Source: M3007 sp964621185 (lineage in GTDB: Bacteria > Bacteroidota > Bacteroidia > Chitinophagales > Saprospiraceae). Taken from it: a stretch of DNA of 64,000 bases. The notes beneath the pieces are model-generated. The model saw only the letters and a list, made by a program, of their open reading frames with translations. It made no database searches and was not told the DNA's origin. The stretch is taken from assembly GCA_964621185.1 (NCBI GenBank), contig CAZULM010000004.1:1-64000 (forward strand), given 5' to 3'. Of this stretch, positions 24,804-33,191 are shown piece after piece (the first letter of the stretch is position 1; every line of letters begins with the position of its first letter). Made by a program: the position numbers and the translations under genes.

Positions 24804-26648
24804 ATGTGCGGAATAGTCGCTTATATCGGAACTAAAAAAGCATACCCCATCCTCATCAAGGGCCTGACACGCCTGGAATACAGGGGCTATGACAGCGCCG
24901 GCATTGCCCTGCAGAACGGCAAGCTCAATATTTACAAGAAAAAAGGCAAGGTGGCCGACCTGGAGGAGTTCACCAAAGACAAGGATATCAGCGGGCACGT
25001 GGGCATGGGCCATACCCGCTGGGCCACGCACGGCAAACCCGACGACACCAACGCACACCCGCACACCGGCGGCACAGGCCGTTTGGTGCTGATACACAAC
25101 GGTATCATCGAAAACTACGCCGTATTGAAAAGCGCCCTGCAAAAAAACCACGGCCATACCTTCATCAGCGATACCGATACCGAAGTGCTGGTGCACCTGA
25201 TAGAAGAGATACAACTGCGCGAAAACCTGCCCATCGAAGAAGCGGTGCGGCAAGCGCTCAATTCGGTGCACGGCGCTTACGCCATCGTGGTCATGGACCG
25301 CGAAGACCCCGAAAAGCTCGTGGCGGCCCGCAAGAGCAGCCCTTTGGTAGTAGGCATCGGGAAAAAAGAGTTTTTGATCGCCTCCGACGCCACCCCGATT
25401 GTGGAGCACACCAAAAACGTGGTATATCTCAACGACGAAGAAGTGGCCACCATTACCCTGGAAGACGGGCTGGTGATCCGCAACCTCCGCAACGAGACCA
25501 GCACCCACACCGTACATGAGATAGAGCTTGAAATAGAGCAGTTGGAGAAAGGCGGCTACGATTATTTCATGCTCAAAGAAATATTCGAGCAGCCCACCAC
25601 CATCGCAGAATGTATGCGCGGGCGCATGGACGCCGATGCCGGATGGGTGCGCCTGGGCGGCATGGAAGAGCATATGAAACGCATGGTGAACGCACAGCGA
25701 ATGATTATCCTCGGCTGCGGCACTTCATGGCATGCCGGCATGATCGCCGAATACCTGTTCGAAGACCTGGCGCGGTTGCCCGTGGAAGTCGAGTACGCCT
25801 CCGAGTTCCGCTACCGCAACCCCGTCGTGCGCGACCAGGACGTAGTGCTGGCCATATCCCAATCGGGCGAAACGGCAGACACCTTTGCCGCCCTTGAGCT
25901 GGCAAAAGAACAGGGCGCCCTCACATACGGCATCGTGAACGTGGTAGGTTCTTCCATCGCCCGCCTGACGCACAGCGGCTCCTATATCCACGTAGGCCCG
26001 GAAATCGGCGTGGCCTCCACCAAAGCCTTTACCGGGCAGGTGACCATGCTCACCATGATGGCGCTGGTGCTGGGCTACGAACGGGGTTATTTGCCCAAGT
26101 CCCGCTATCAGGAATTGGTGCAAGAACTGGCCTGTATCCCCGGGAAAGTGGAAAAGTTGCTGCAAAACTGCCAGAAACAGGTAGAATATATCGCCAAAGA
26201 GCTGCAACATGCCAACAACGCGCTTTACCTTGGCCGGGGCTACAACTTCCCCGTGGCGCTGGAAGGCGCCTTGAAACTGAAAGAGATCAGCTACATACAC
26301 GCGGAAGGATACCCTGCGGCAGAAATGAAGCACGGCCCCATAGCCCTGATCGACGAGAACATGCCGGTTTTTGTGATCGCCACCAACAAAAGCGCCCACG
26401 ACAAAGTCGCCTCAAACATCCAGGAGGTAAAAGCCCGGAAAGGCGTAGTCGTGGCAGTAGTCACCGAAGGCGAGACATTGATAAAAGAAATAGCCGATTA
26501 CACCATCGAAATACCGGAAACGGAAGAACCATTCACCCCGCTGCTGTCGGTCATACCGCTGCAACTGCTGGCCTACCACACGGCCGTTCTGCGCGGCTGC
26601 AATGTTGATCAGCCGCGCAACCTGGCCAAATCCGTAACGGTCGAGTAA
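24804..26648 (+). CDS. glmS: glutamine--fructose-6-phosphate aminotransferase (isomerizing)
   Basis: A 614-aa glucosamine-6-phosphate synthase, first step of UDP-GlcNAc synthesis for peptidoglycan and LPS. The N-terminal nucleophile Cys2 is in MCGIVAYIG. The glutaminase domain shows GHTRWATHGKP and LIHNGIIEN. Two SIS domains follow (LGCGTSWHAGMIAEYLFE; ISQSGETADT; LGRGYNFPVALEGALKLKEI). The C-terminal LAKSVTVE is canonical. The inverted heptad array upstream could fold as a leader hairpin; no glmS ribozyme is evident. Four GC-rich hairpins follow the stop. Confidence 0.98.
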   Translation: MCGIVAYIGTKKAYPILIKGLTRLEYRGYDSAGIALQNGKLNIYKKKGKVADLEEFTKDKDISGHVGMGHTRWATHGKPDDTNAHPHTGGTGRLVLIHNGIIENYAVLKSALQKNHGHTFISDTDTEVLVHLIEEIQLRENLPIEEAVRQALNSVHGAYAIVVMDREDPEKLVAARKSSPLVVGIGKKEFLIASDATPIVEHTKNVVYLNDEEVATITLEDGLVIRNLRNETSTHTVHEIELEIEQLEKGGYDYFMLKEIFEQPTTIAECMRGRMDADAGWVRLGGMEEHMKRMVNAQRMIILGCGTSWHAGMIAEYLFEDLARLPVEVEYASEFRYRNPVVRDQDVVLAISQSGETADTFAALELAKEQGALTYGIVNVVGSSIARLTHSGSYIHVGPEIGVASTKAFTGQVTMLTMMALVLGYERGYLPKSRYQELVQELACIPGKVEKLLQNCQKQVEYIAKELQHANNALYLGRGYNFPVALEGALKLKEISYIHAEGYPAAEMKHGPIALIDENMPVFVIATNKSAHDKVASNIQEVKARKGVVVAVVTEGETLIKEIADYTIEIPETEEPFTPLLSVIPLQLLAYHTAVLRGCNVDQPRNLAKSVTVE

Positions 26649-26649
26649 C

Positions 26650-26748
26650 GCCGAGCTTTGCTCGGCCAGGTATCGCCGAACTTTGTTCGGCGGGGTTGCC
26701 GAGCGAAGCTCGGCGGCACGTACAAAGGGTTGCCGGGCGAAGCTCGGC
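26650..26748. repeat. four tandem 17-nt hairpins (GCCGAGC-type)
   Basis: Four near-identical palindromes follow one another: GCCGAGCTTTGCTCGGC (26650), GCCGAACTTTGTTCGGC (26675), GCCGAGCGAAGCTCGGC (26698) and GCCGGGCGAAGCTCGGC (26732). Loops alternate between TTT and GAA types. They fill the gap between glmS and the DUF4290 gene. Confidence 0.9.
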
Positions 26749-26769
26749 GTTACATAAACAACCAACAAC

Positions 26770-27465
26770 ATGAACAATATCGATATCGAATACAATACCG
26801 AACGGGAACAGATACTTTACCCGGAATACGGCCGCTCGATCCAGGAAATGATCCAGCATGCCAAAACCATCGAATCGCCCCAGCAGCGGCAAAAAACGGT
26901 GGAAGCCATCGTCGGCCTGATGATAACCCTCAGCCCGAGCAGCCCCAACCGCAACATGGACGATTTCAAGGAAAAACTTTGGAACCACGTGTTCGCCATC
27001 GCCGGGCCAGGGTTGGATGTGACGCCGCCCGCCGGCATCACCATCGTAAAGGAAGAAGACCGGCCAAAACCAGAGCCACTGGGCTACCCGGCTTCCTCTA
27101 CCCGGATGCGGCACTACGGCAGCAGCGTACACGCGCTCATCCAAAAAGCCATTGAGATGCCCGAAGGCACCAAACGGGAAGGCTTCGTGGAAGTAATCGC
27201 CTCCTACATGAAGCTCGCCTATAAAACCTGGAACAAGGAGCACTACGTCAGCGACGACATCGTGAAAGAAGACCTTGAAATACTTTCCAACGGAAAGCTC
27301 GTGCTGCACGAAGGCCACGATTCGCTCGACAAGCTCGCCGCCGGGGTTGGCCGCCATGAAAAAGACCGGAGCCGGCAACGCAGCGGGCGGGGCAACAACA
27401 AGAACAGCAGTGGCCGCCGCAACCGGGGCAACAACGGCGGGAACTACAAGCGGCGGAAGCGGTAG
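26770..27465 (+). CDS. DUF4290 family protein
   Basis: A 231-aa Bacteroidota protein of the DUF4290 family with unknown function. The conserved opening MNNIDIEYNTEREQI and LYPEYGRSIQEMI is followed by KLWNHVFAI, AIEMPEGTKREG and IASYMKLAYKTWNKEHYV. The last 45 residues are a basic Arg/Gly/Asn-rich tail (RGNNKNSSGRRNRGNN), which looks suited to binding nucleic acid. No signal peptide is seen, so it should be cytosolic. It follows glmS across the four-hairpin spacer and converges with the MazG-like gene. Confidence 0.88.
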   Translation: MNNIDIEYNTEREQILYPEYGRSIQEMIQHAKTIESPQQRQKTVEAIVGLMITLSPSSPNRNMDDFKEKLWNHVFAIAGPGLDVTPPAGITIVKEEDRPKPEPLGYPASSTRMRHYGSSVHALIQKAIEMPEGTKREGFVEVIASYMKLAYKTWNKEHYVSDDIVKEDLEILSNGKLVLHEGHDSLDKLAAGVGRHEKDRSRQRSGRGNNKNSSGRRNRGNNGGNYKRRKR

Positions 27466-27574
27466 GCAGTGCCGCCCGAGCGCCAATGCCGTTGGCTGAT
27501 GACCGCGGTGATGTCGAACGTTTGGAGCGCTGCCTGACAACAAATCGATCCACCAGGCAGGGTTCGGCGCCCTC

Positions 27575-27919
27575 TCACCCGCCCCGCAACTTCGGGTTCC
27601 CGGCATGGCGCGCCGCATCCCTTCGCGTTTTTTTCTCTATGTTTTTTTGCAACGCCTCTGTAAGGTTCACCCCCGTTTGGTTGGCTAAGCATATCAGCAC
27701 AAACAGCACATCGGCCATTTCGTCGGCCAGGTCGGCGGGCGCAGATACGGCCTGTTCCGGGCTTTTGAACGACTGCTCGCCGTAGAGCCGCGCCATGAGG
27801 CGCGCCACCTCGCCCACCTCTTCCATGAGGATGGCGGTGTTGGTAAGTTCGGCATAATATCGGACTCCGACAGTTTTTATCCAGGCATCAACCGTGTCTT
27901 GTGCTTGTTGAATGGTCAT
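27575..27919 (-). CDS. MazG-like nucleotide pyrophosphohydrolase
   Basis: A 114-aa all-alpha NTP-PPase of the MazG/iMazG type. The metal-binding pair is visible as EEVGEVARLM and LADEMADVLFVLICLAN. A typical NLTEALQKNIEKK follows. Such enzymes remove non-canonical or excess nucleoside triphosphates. The start at 27919 is preferred over an upstream extension that has no family match. The C-terminus is a basic tail. It is divergent from the membrane protein at 28118. Confidence 0.9.
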   Translation of the reverse strand: MTIQQAQDTVDAWIKTVGVRYYAELTNTAILMEEVGEVARLMARLYGEQSFKSPEQAVSAPADLADEMADVLFVLICLANQTGVNLTEALQKNIEKKTRRDAARHAGNPKLRGG

Positions 27920-27967
27920 AATCGTGATTTTGTATAAAAGACTGGAATGAAAATTGCGGCAAAATCG

Positions 27968-27975
27968 TACTTTTG
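27968..27975 (+). promoter_or_regulatory. TAnnTTTG promoter box for the membrane protein at 28118
   Basis: TACTTTTG, about 140 bases upstream of the ATG; the leader contains the octamer repeat. Confidence 0.5.
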
Positions 27976-28073
27976 TTTGCGACAGCGCAACCCAAGGCCA
28001 AATCGTTGCCGTTAGTATAGAGGCAGCGTTTCCCCAAAAAACAGTACCATATTGCAAAACCCCACATCGCCCC

Positions 28074-28117
28074 CAAATTATCACATTACCACATTATCAA
28101 ATTATCACATTAAAAAA
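28074..28117 (+). repeat. TATCACAT-type leader repeat
   Basis: CAAATTATCACATTACC, then ACATTATCAAATTATC, then ACATTAAAAAA ends at the ATG at 28118. A C-rich patch (ATCGCCCCC) precedes it, as before rbfA. Confidence 0.8.
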
Positions 28118-28540
28118 ATGTTCGGCCGAAAAAAATCTCCAGACATATTCGAGCGCCTCGAACAAGAGGCCTCGGATGAGCTGCGCCTGCTCGACGACCT
28201 GGGGCCACAACAATTCGGCACCGAGCACCTGATGGAACTGCACGCGAAGGTATGTGAACAAATAACCCTCCAGCAACGGCACCAAAGGATTTCATTGTCG
28301 GTCGGTGCTGCCGGCGCAGGCTGGATAATCCTGGGCGCCATCGCATTTTTGATGGGATTTCAAATATTGACACTCGTCGCTTTCGGCCTGGCAGCAGCCA
28401 GCCTCGCAACCTTCCTGGGCTTGCTTTTGTTTTCCACCCAGCGATTTCAAACAATCGGCCACCTGAACAATACCCGGCACTGCATCGAAGACGAGCTCCG
28501 CAGCCGCCGCGGCAAACAGCGGGAATGGACAGATTGGTGA
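28118..28540 (+). CDS. small membrane protein, unknown function
   Basis: A 140-aa protein with a charged N-terminal half (SPDIFERLEQEASDELRLLD), two adjacent hydrophobic helices at about residues 64-84 and 88-110, and a basic tail (ELRSRRGKQREW). I do not recognise a family. It resembles small two-TM helper proteins of the inner membrane. The ATG immediately follows the AT-rich octamer leader repeat, which supports this start over an upstream one at 28052. Confidence 0.65.
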   Translation: MFGRKKSPDIFERLEQEASDELRLLDDLGPQQFGTEHLMELHAKVCEQITLQQRHQRISLSVGAAGAGWIILGAIAFLMGFQILTLVAFGLAAASLATFLGLLLFSTQRFQTIGHLNNTRHCIEDELRSRRGKQREWTDW

Positions 28541-28895
28541 CTGCTTTTGCGTTGCTGCTGTTTTTTTCCGCAGGCCAACAACAGCGTCTTTTACGGCAAC
28601 CTTGAGTCAATCCGAATGTCCTTGTTTGTGCCGCAGTTTTTGAAAACCTAAGGCATATACACAACTTTCGCAGGGGCGTTAGCCCCAACACCGTTTATAG
28701 AAATGTCGAAAACCATACACAAAGGGGCGTAGCCCCGAGACGAAACGCCGAACATTCGCCAAAAAACACTGCTGTTTCCGTGCCGCCGCTGACGCGGCTT
28801 TTGGTTTATGGCGCCATTGAGCTACAAACGGTGTCGGGGCTAACGCCCCTTTTTGTATGATTTTCGACATTTCCCCACCAAGCATCAATATTTCC
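28541..28895. other. intergenic region with complex inverted repeat
   Basis: About 355 bases. The middle is a nested inverted repeat (28673-28872); nothing coding is seen outside it. Confidence 0.7.
28673..28872. repeat. nested ~200-bp inverted repeat
   Basis: AGGGGCGTTAGCCCC plus ACACCGTTT (28673-28697) pairs with 28827-28851 with one mismatch. The adjoining AAATGTCGAAAACCATACAC unit (28701-28737) pairs with 28835-28872. The two pairings overlap, so alternative hairpins are possible. Confidence 0.85.
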
Positions 28896-30524
28896 ATGAA
28901 CATGCCACACAGAATTTTTATCACCCTCCTCAGTTTCCTCCTTTCCCTCAACGCCGCACAAGCCCAGGGAAAGTACTTCGACATCGCTAAAAACCTCGAA
29001 ATATTTGCCAACGCCTACCGCGAGGTGAACCACTCCTATGTGGACGAGCTCGACCCCAACCAGATCATGCGCCGCGGCATGGACGCCATGCTGCTCGGCC
29101 TCGACCCCTTCACCAACTACATGTCGGAAACCGACATAGAGGGCTGGCGCATCCAGAACGACGGCACCTACAACGGCATCGGCGCCACCGGCCAGCGCAT
29201 GGGCGACTTTGTGGTCATCACGGAGATCATCGAAAACAGCCCAGCCAAAAAAGCGGGCATCAAGGTGGGCGACGCGCTCCTCAGCATCGACGGGCAGAGC
29301 GCCAAAGGCAAGACGGAACAGGAGGTGCTGGAATTCATGCGCGGCTTCCCCGGCACCAAAGCCGAGCTCATGGTGCGCCGCCCCGGCGCTGCCAAAGACC
29401 TGAAGGTCACGCTCGAACGCGGTGAGGTGAACATCCCCAACGTGCCACATTCGGGCCTGGTGGCCGAAAATATCGGATACATCAACCTTACCACCTTTAC
29501 CCAAAACGCCAGCGACAACGTTGCCGATGCCCTGATGCGGCTGAAAGACAAAAACCCCAAGCTCAAGGGCGTGATCCTCGACCTGCGGGAAAACGGCGGC
29601 GGCCTGCTCAACGAAGCTGTCAATTTAGTGAACGTGTTCGTGCCAAAAGGCGAGTTCGTGGCCAGCACCAAGGGCAAGGTGCCGGAATGGAACATTTCCC
29701 TGCGCACCATGGGTCAGCCCATCGACAAGGATATCCCGCTGGTGATACTCGTCAACAAGCACAGCGCCTCCGCCAGCGAGGTCACGTCCGGCGCTATCCA
29801 GGACCTCGACCGCGGCGTAGTGATGGGCCAGCGAACCTACGGCAAAGGCCTGGTGCAGAACACCAAAGACTTGGGCTACAACGCCCGTATAAAGCTCACC
29901 ACGGCCAAATACTACATCCCTTCGGGCCGCTGCATCCAGTCGGTGCGCTACAAAGACGGTGTGCCCGTTGACATCCCGGAAGCGGAACGGGCCCAGTTCA
30001 AGACCCGCAACGGCAGGACGGTGCTCGACGGCGGCGGCATCAAGCCCGATGTGCTGCTCCCGGTCGATACGGCGGAAGGCGTGGTGCGTGCCCTGCTCGA
30101 CCAGCACATCATTTTCGATTACGTTACCGAGTATGCCCAAAAACATGCCTCGATAGATTCTGTTGAAGTTTTTGAATTCACCGATTTTGACGGTTTTGCC
30201 CAATATGTGCAAGGCAGGAATTTCAGCTACAAGACCAACACGGAGAAAAAGCTCCAGGAGTTGCGGGAAATCGCTGCCCGCGAAAAACTGCCCCTTGAAG
30301 CACAGATTGCCGCTTTGGAACAGAAATTGCAGGAAGAGAAAAAAGGCGAGCTTTTGCGCTACAAAGACAGGGTTTTACACGAAATCGAGCAAGAAATCGT
30401 GGGCCGCTACTACTACCAGCGCGGCAAGGTGCGCAAGAACCTGGTGAACGACCCGGAGGTAAAAGAAGCCATAAAACTGCTGAACGACACAACCCGGTAC
30501 AATGCAATCCTGGCCGGGAAATAA
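28896..30524 (+). CDS. S41 family C-terminal processing peptidase
   Basis: A tail-specific protease of about 542 aa. A signal peptide (ITLLSFLLSLNAAQAQ) is followed by a helical N-domain, a PDZ domain (about 85-175, GIGATGQRMGDFVVI...KAGIKVGDALLSIDG) and the S41 catalytic core. The serine is in NKHSASASEVTSGA and the lysine in QRTYGKGLVQ, and both are intact. A long helical C-terminal extension of about 130 residues ends in a Lys/Glu-rich coil. It should act in the periplasm on proteins with exposed C-termini. The start at ATG 28896 (or 28902) gives a clean signal peptide; the longer frame from 28857 begins inside the inverted repeat. Confidence 0.95.
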   Translation: MNMPHRIFITLLSFLLSLNAAQAQGKYFDIAKNLEIFANAYREVNHSYVDELDPNQIMRRGMDAMLLGLDPFTNYMSETDIEGWRIQNDGTYNGIGATGQRMGDFVVITEIIENSPAKKAGIKVGDALLSIDGQSAKGKTEQEVLEFMRGFPGTKAELMVRRPGAAKDLKVTLERGEVNIPNVPHSGLVAENIGYINLTTFTQNASDNVADALMRLKDKNPKLKGVILDLRENGGGLLNEAVNLVNVFVPKGEFVASTKGKVPEWNISLRTMGQPIDKDIPLVILVNKHSASASEVTSGAIQDLDRGVVMGQRTYGKGLVQNTKDLGYNARIKLTTAKYYIPSGRCIQSVRYKDGVPVDIPEAERAQFKTRNGRTVLDGGGIKPDVLLPVDTAEGVVRALLDQHIIFDYVTEYAQKHASIDSVEVFEFTDFDGFAQYVQGRNFSYKTNTEKKLQELREIAAREKLPLEAQIAALEQKLQEEKKGELLRYKDRVLHEIEQEIVGRYYYQRGKVRKNLVNDPEVKEAIKLLNDTTRYNAILAGK

Positions 30525-30588
30525 TGTCAGCAATGCCCAAAAAGTTGTTAAGGCCAGGCCATGCATGCAACGTTTCGGTTTTTAAACG

Positions 30589-30596
30589 TACTTTTG
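30589..30596 (+). promoter_or_regulatory. TAnnTTTG promoter box for the Cys-rich protein
   Basis: TACTTTTG, 58 bases before the ATG at 30655. Confidence 0.6.
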
Positions 30597-30654
30597 TAGG
30601 GAATATTCACCGCAACAATTAAATTTTTAACTGAATAACTCAAGTTCTCGAATC

Positions 30655-31062
30655 ATGAAAAAAGCGATTTTCTTCTTTGCATTCACGTTCGTCCTCGGCG
30701 CATTTGCCGCCAATGCACAGTGCAGCGGCGCATCTGCCAGCACTGCGCCAAAATCTTGCTGCGCCAGCAAAATCGCGAAAGCGGCTGCTGCCGACCCAAG
30801 CATCGAAAAGCGCCAGTCTGACGACGGCTCCGTTGCCTACGTCCGCAAAGAAGCTGATGCGCAAGGCAACGTGAAGTTCGTCAGCGTCCAGTTCGACGAG
30901 GCAGCCAACACCTTCGTAAACGTTGCGCCCACGTCTCTGACGACCAACAACAGCGACATGACGAAAAAAACTGCCAAAGCATGTGCCGGTGGCGCATCCG
31001 AAGGCAAAGCATGCTGCAAAAGCAAAGCAACGGGCTGCTGCGCCAAAAAGGCGGAGCAGTAA
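30655..31062 (+). CDS. small exported cysteine-rich protein, unknown function
   Basis: A 135-aa protein with a clear signal peptide (MKKAIFFFAFTFVLGAFAANA). The mature part opens with a Cys cluster (CSGASASTAPKSCCASK), has a short folded middle (DDGSVAYVRKEADAQGNVKF) and ends in a second Cys/Lys cluster (CAGGASEGKACCKSKATGCCAKK). Three CC pairs suggest metal binding or disulfide cross-linking in the envelope; this is inference. No family is recognised. It has its own promoter box and a strong downstream terminator, so it looks like an autonomous, possibly abundant transcript. Confidence 0.75.
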   Translation: MKKAIFFFAFTFVLGAFAANAQCSGASASTAPKSCCASKIAKAAAADPSIEKRQSDDGSVAYVRKEADAQGNVKFVSVQFDEAANTFVNVAPTSLTTNNSDMTKKTAKACAGGASEGKACCKSKATGCCAKKAEQ

Positions 31063-31085
31063 ACAACCGTTCCAAGAATAAGCAG

Positions 31086-31118
31086 GGGCTATCTCATCGC
31101 GCGATGGGATAGCCCTTT
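31086..31118 (+). terminator. strong intrinsic terminator
   Basis: GGGCTATCTCATCGC and GCGATGGGATAGCCC form a 15-bp stem with one mismatch, followed by TTT, 24 bases after the Cys-rich gene. Confidence 0.9.
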
Positions 31119-31187
31119 GTTATTGGCCTCAAATTTTGTACCCGACGGAAAAGGAGTTAGCGATAATACCAGAAAACAAATCCTTCA

Positions 31188-31237
31188 CAATCAATATCAT
31201 CCATCCAATAAATCTGCAAATCGCTGAAATCCTGGTT
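31188..31237 (+). repeat. copy of the ~50-bp AAATCCTGGT interspersed repeat
   Basis: CAATCAATATCATCC, ATCCAATAAATCTGC and AAATCGCTGAAATCCTGG run directly into the promoter box of the next gene. Confidence 0.75.
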
Positions 31238-31245
31238 TACCTTTG
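31238..31245 (+). promoter_or_regulatory. TAnnTTTG promoter box for the GT4-type transferase
   Basis: TACCTTTG, 14 bases before the ATG at 31260, at the end of an interspersed repeat copy. Confidence 0.6.
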
Positions 31246-31259
31246 CCGCACTGTCAGCC

Positions 31260-32312
31260 ATGTTCGCCTTAATACTGTCCTTCCTCACCGCGTTTATGCT
31301 CACCTATCTGATCATCCCGATCATAATCAGGGTGGCGCAAGAGCGGAGGATTTTTGACCAGCCGAACGAGCGGAGCTCCCACCTGGAGCCCACGCCTTCA
31401 TTGGGCGGCATCGGCATTTTTGCCGGCACGGCATGCGCCATCGTGCTGTGGACGCCGCTGCAGAGCTTCGACCGCCTGCAATACATACTGGCCGCTTTTC
31501 TCCTCATATTCCTGATGGGCGTGCTGGACGACCTGATGCCCATTTCCCCGCCAAAAAAGTTCGTAGGCCAATTGCTCGTCGCCCTTATCCTGGTGTGCAA
31601 AGCCGAGGTCCAGATAAGCAGCTTTTACGGTGTGTTCGGCATCGAAGCCTTGCCCGGCCTTACCGGTGTCGTGTTGTCGATCGTCATCATCGTGGGCATC
31701 ATCAACGCATTCAACCTGATCGACGGGGTGAACGGGCTGGCGGGCAGCATCGGGCTTTTTGCCTGTGTGCTTTTTGGCGCCTGGTTCTTCGCCGTGGGGC
31801 TTATCGGGCTGGCGGTGGTGGCATTCGGGCTGGCGGGTGCGGTGGTGGCTTTTTTGAAGTACAATTTTACGCCGGCCAGGATCTTTATGGGCGACACAGG
31901 TTCGCTGCTGATCGGAACCGTATGCGCCATGTTGGCCATCAAGTTTATCGAGTCGAACCATGTTGTCCCGGTCAGCAGCCCTTATGTGCTGGGCGGCGCG
32001 CCCGCCATCGCCATCGCCATCCTGATTCTGCCGATTTACGACACCTTGAGCGCTTTTCTGCGCCGCGCGTTGAAAGGGCAGTCGCCCTTCGCCCCTGACA
32101 AAATGCACATACACCACCAGTTGTTGCGCATAGGCTTGTCGCATACCAACACCACCCTCACCTTGATGGGCATCAACCTCGCCTTTGTGTTGGCAGTGCT
32201 TCCCCTGCACGCCTTTGGCACAAAAGTGTTGCTGGTGCTGGAAACAGGGATGGCAGGATTGATGTATTTTGTGCTGGGCAGGTTAGATTCCCAGCGCAAA
32301 AAATCGGCTTGA
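31260..32312 (+). CDS. MraY/WecA-family undecaprenyl-phosphate sugar-1-phosphate transferase
   Basis: A 350-aa polytopic enzyme with about ten hydrophobic segments, transferring a HexNAc-1-phosphate from UDP-sugar to undecaprenyl phosphate to start O-antigen, exopolysaccharide or teichoic-type polymers. Signatures: TPSLGGIGIFAG, the Asp pair in LMGVLDDLMP, the catalytic NAFNLIDGVNGLAG, and RIFMGDTGSLLIG. A His-rich loop (KMHIHHQLLRIGLSH) agrees with the WecA/TagO branch rather than MraY. No other polysaccharide genes are adjacent, so the polymer is unknown. The downstream gene begins 35 bases later. Confidence 0.92.
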   Translation: MFALILSFLTAFMLTYLIIPIIIRVAQERRIFDQPNERSSHLEPTPSLGGIGIFAGTACAIVLWTPLQSFDRLQYILAAFLLIFLMGVLDDLMPISPPKKFVGQLLVALILVCKAEVQISSFYGVFGIEALPGLTGVVLSIVIIVGIINAFNLIDGVNGLAGSIGLFACVLFGAWFFAVGLIGLAVVAFGLAGAVVAFLKYNFTPARIFMGDTGSLLIGTVCAMLAIKFIESNHVVPVSSPYVLGGAPAIAIAILILPIYDTLSAFLRRALKGQSPFAPDKMHIHHQLLRIGLSHTNTTLTLMGINLAFVLAVLPLHAFGTKVLLVLETGMAGLMYFVLGRLDSQRKKSA

Positions 32313-32321
32313 TTTTTTTGT

Positions 32322-32329
32322 TACTTTTG
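32322..32329 (+). promoter_or_regulatory. TAnnTTTG promoter box for the gene at 32348
   Basis: TACTTTTG, 18 bases before the ATG at 32348. Confidence 0.6.
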
Positions 32330-32347
32330 CTTCCTACAAACTGTGCT

Positions 32348-33124
32348 ATGCCCAATCCATACAACCACCTTTTTGACGAGGGAGCGGAGCCCAACGATCC
32401 GCCAAAATCGCCCATCAACCTGGACGACCCACGTTTCGATATTTCCAATATCGTTGACCCGTTGGAGGATTTATTGGGCAAAACATCCGCATTCAAAGCA
32501 AAAGGAGAGCAGTTTTCCGCTTTTTTGAGCCTTACACGTGCCATAGACCACCGCAGCGAAGCGGCTTCGGCCAATGCTTTTGTGTCCTTGTTTTTTACCA
32601 CGGGTGGCAGCCATGCCAAAGGCAGCCTGATCGCTGAGCGGCATCATTACGACATTTTGCAGGGAAAATTCCGGGACATCATCGGGCAGATGAAAACCCT
32701 GGCCCTCGAACACTGGGAAATCGTGAAACAGTTCAATTCCAACATCGACAAACACTATTATTCCATGACCAAAGACCAGCGGCAAGTAAAATCCGAGCTT
32801 GAACATGTTGTGGACAGTATCAACCTGCAGCGCCGGATCCTGGCGGAAGCCGCCCGCGATCTCGACATCCTGGAGGCCGCCATGAAAGCAACCGAACGCC
32901 GGCTAAAAGGCTACGTGGATGCAGGGGGCATCAACAACCTGTCGGCTTCGGAACACCTGTTGTTGCGCCAAAACCGGGAGCAGCTGACCAATGGCAGTCA
33001 GCACCAGTTCAACTACACCTTTTTTGACATGAACGCCTTGGACAAACTGGCCATAAAATTTGGGGTCTATTTGAAAGAGACGACCGCACAGTATTTCCAG
33101 AAGCTGTCGGCTGCATTTCCCTAA
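32348..33124 (+). CDS. hypothetical helical protein
   Basis: A 258-aa cytosolic-looking protein, mostly charged and helical. A long coiled-coil-like part runs at about residues 95-190 (ILQGKFRDIIGQMKTLALEH; KSELEHVVDSINLQRRILAE). The C-terminus has alternating hydrophobic residues (LAIKFGVYLKETTAQYFQKL). No signal peptide, TM segment or family motif is recognised. The ATG at 32348 is chosen because a promoter box lies 18 bases upstream; the frame extends further but through the promoter. Confidence 0.6.
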   Translation: MPNPYNHLFDEGAEPNDPPKSPINLDDPRFDISNIVDPLEDLLGKTSAFKAKGEQFSAFLSLTRAIDHRSEAASANAFVSLFFTTGGSHAKGSLIAERHHYDILQGKFRDIIGQMKTLALEHWEIVKQFNSNIDKHYYSMTKDQRQVKSELEHVVDSINLQRRILAEAARDLDILEAAMKATERRLKGYVDAGGINNLSASEHLLLRQNREQLTNGSQHQFNYTFFDMNALDKLAIKFGVYLKETTAQYFQKLSAAFP

Positions 33125-33191
33125 TCGTGTATCTCGTAAACACACAATTGAGAACCCGGACAAGATCAACTGGCGAATTGTTGATGCCTTT

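Noticed and set aside
26650..26748. CRISPR array
   Set aside because: Repeat units are short palindromes with unequal, non-unique spacers and no cas genes are present.
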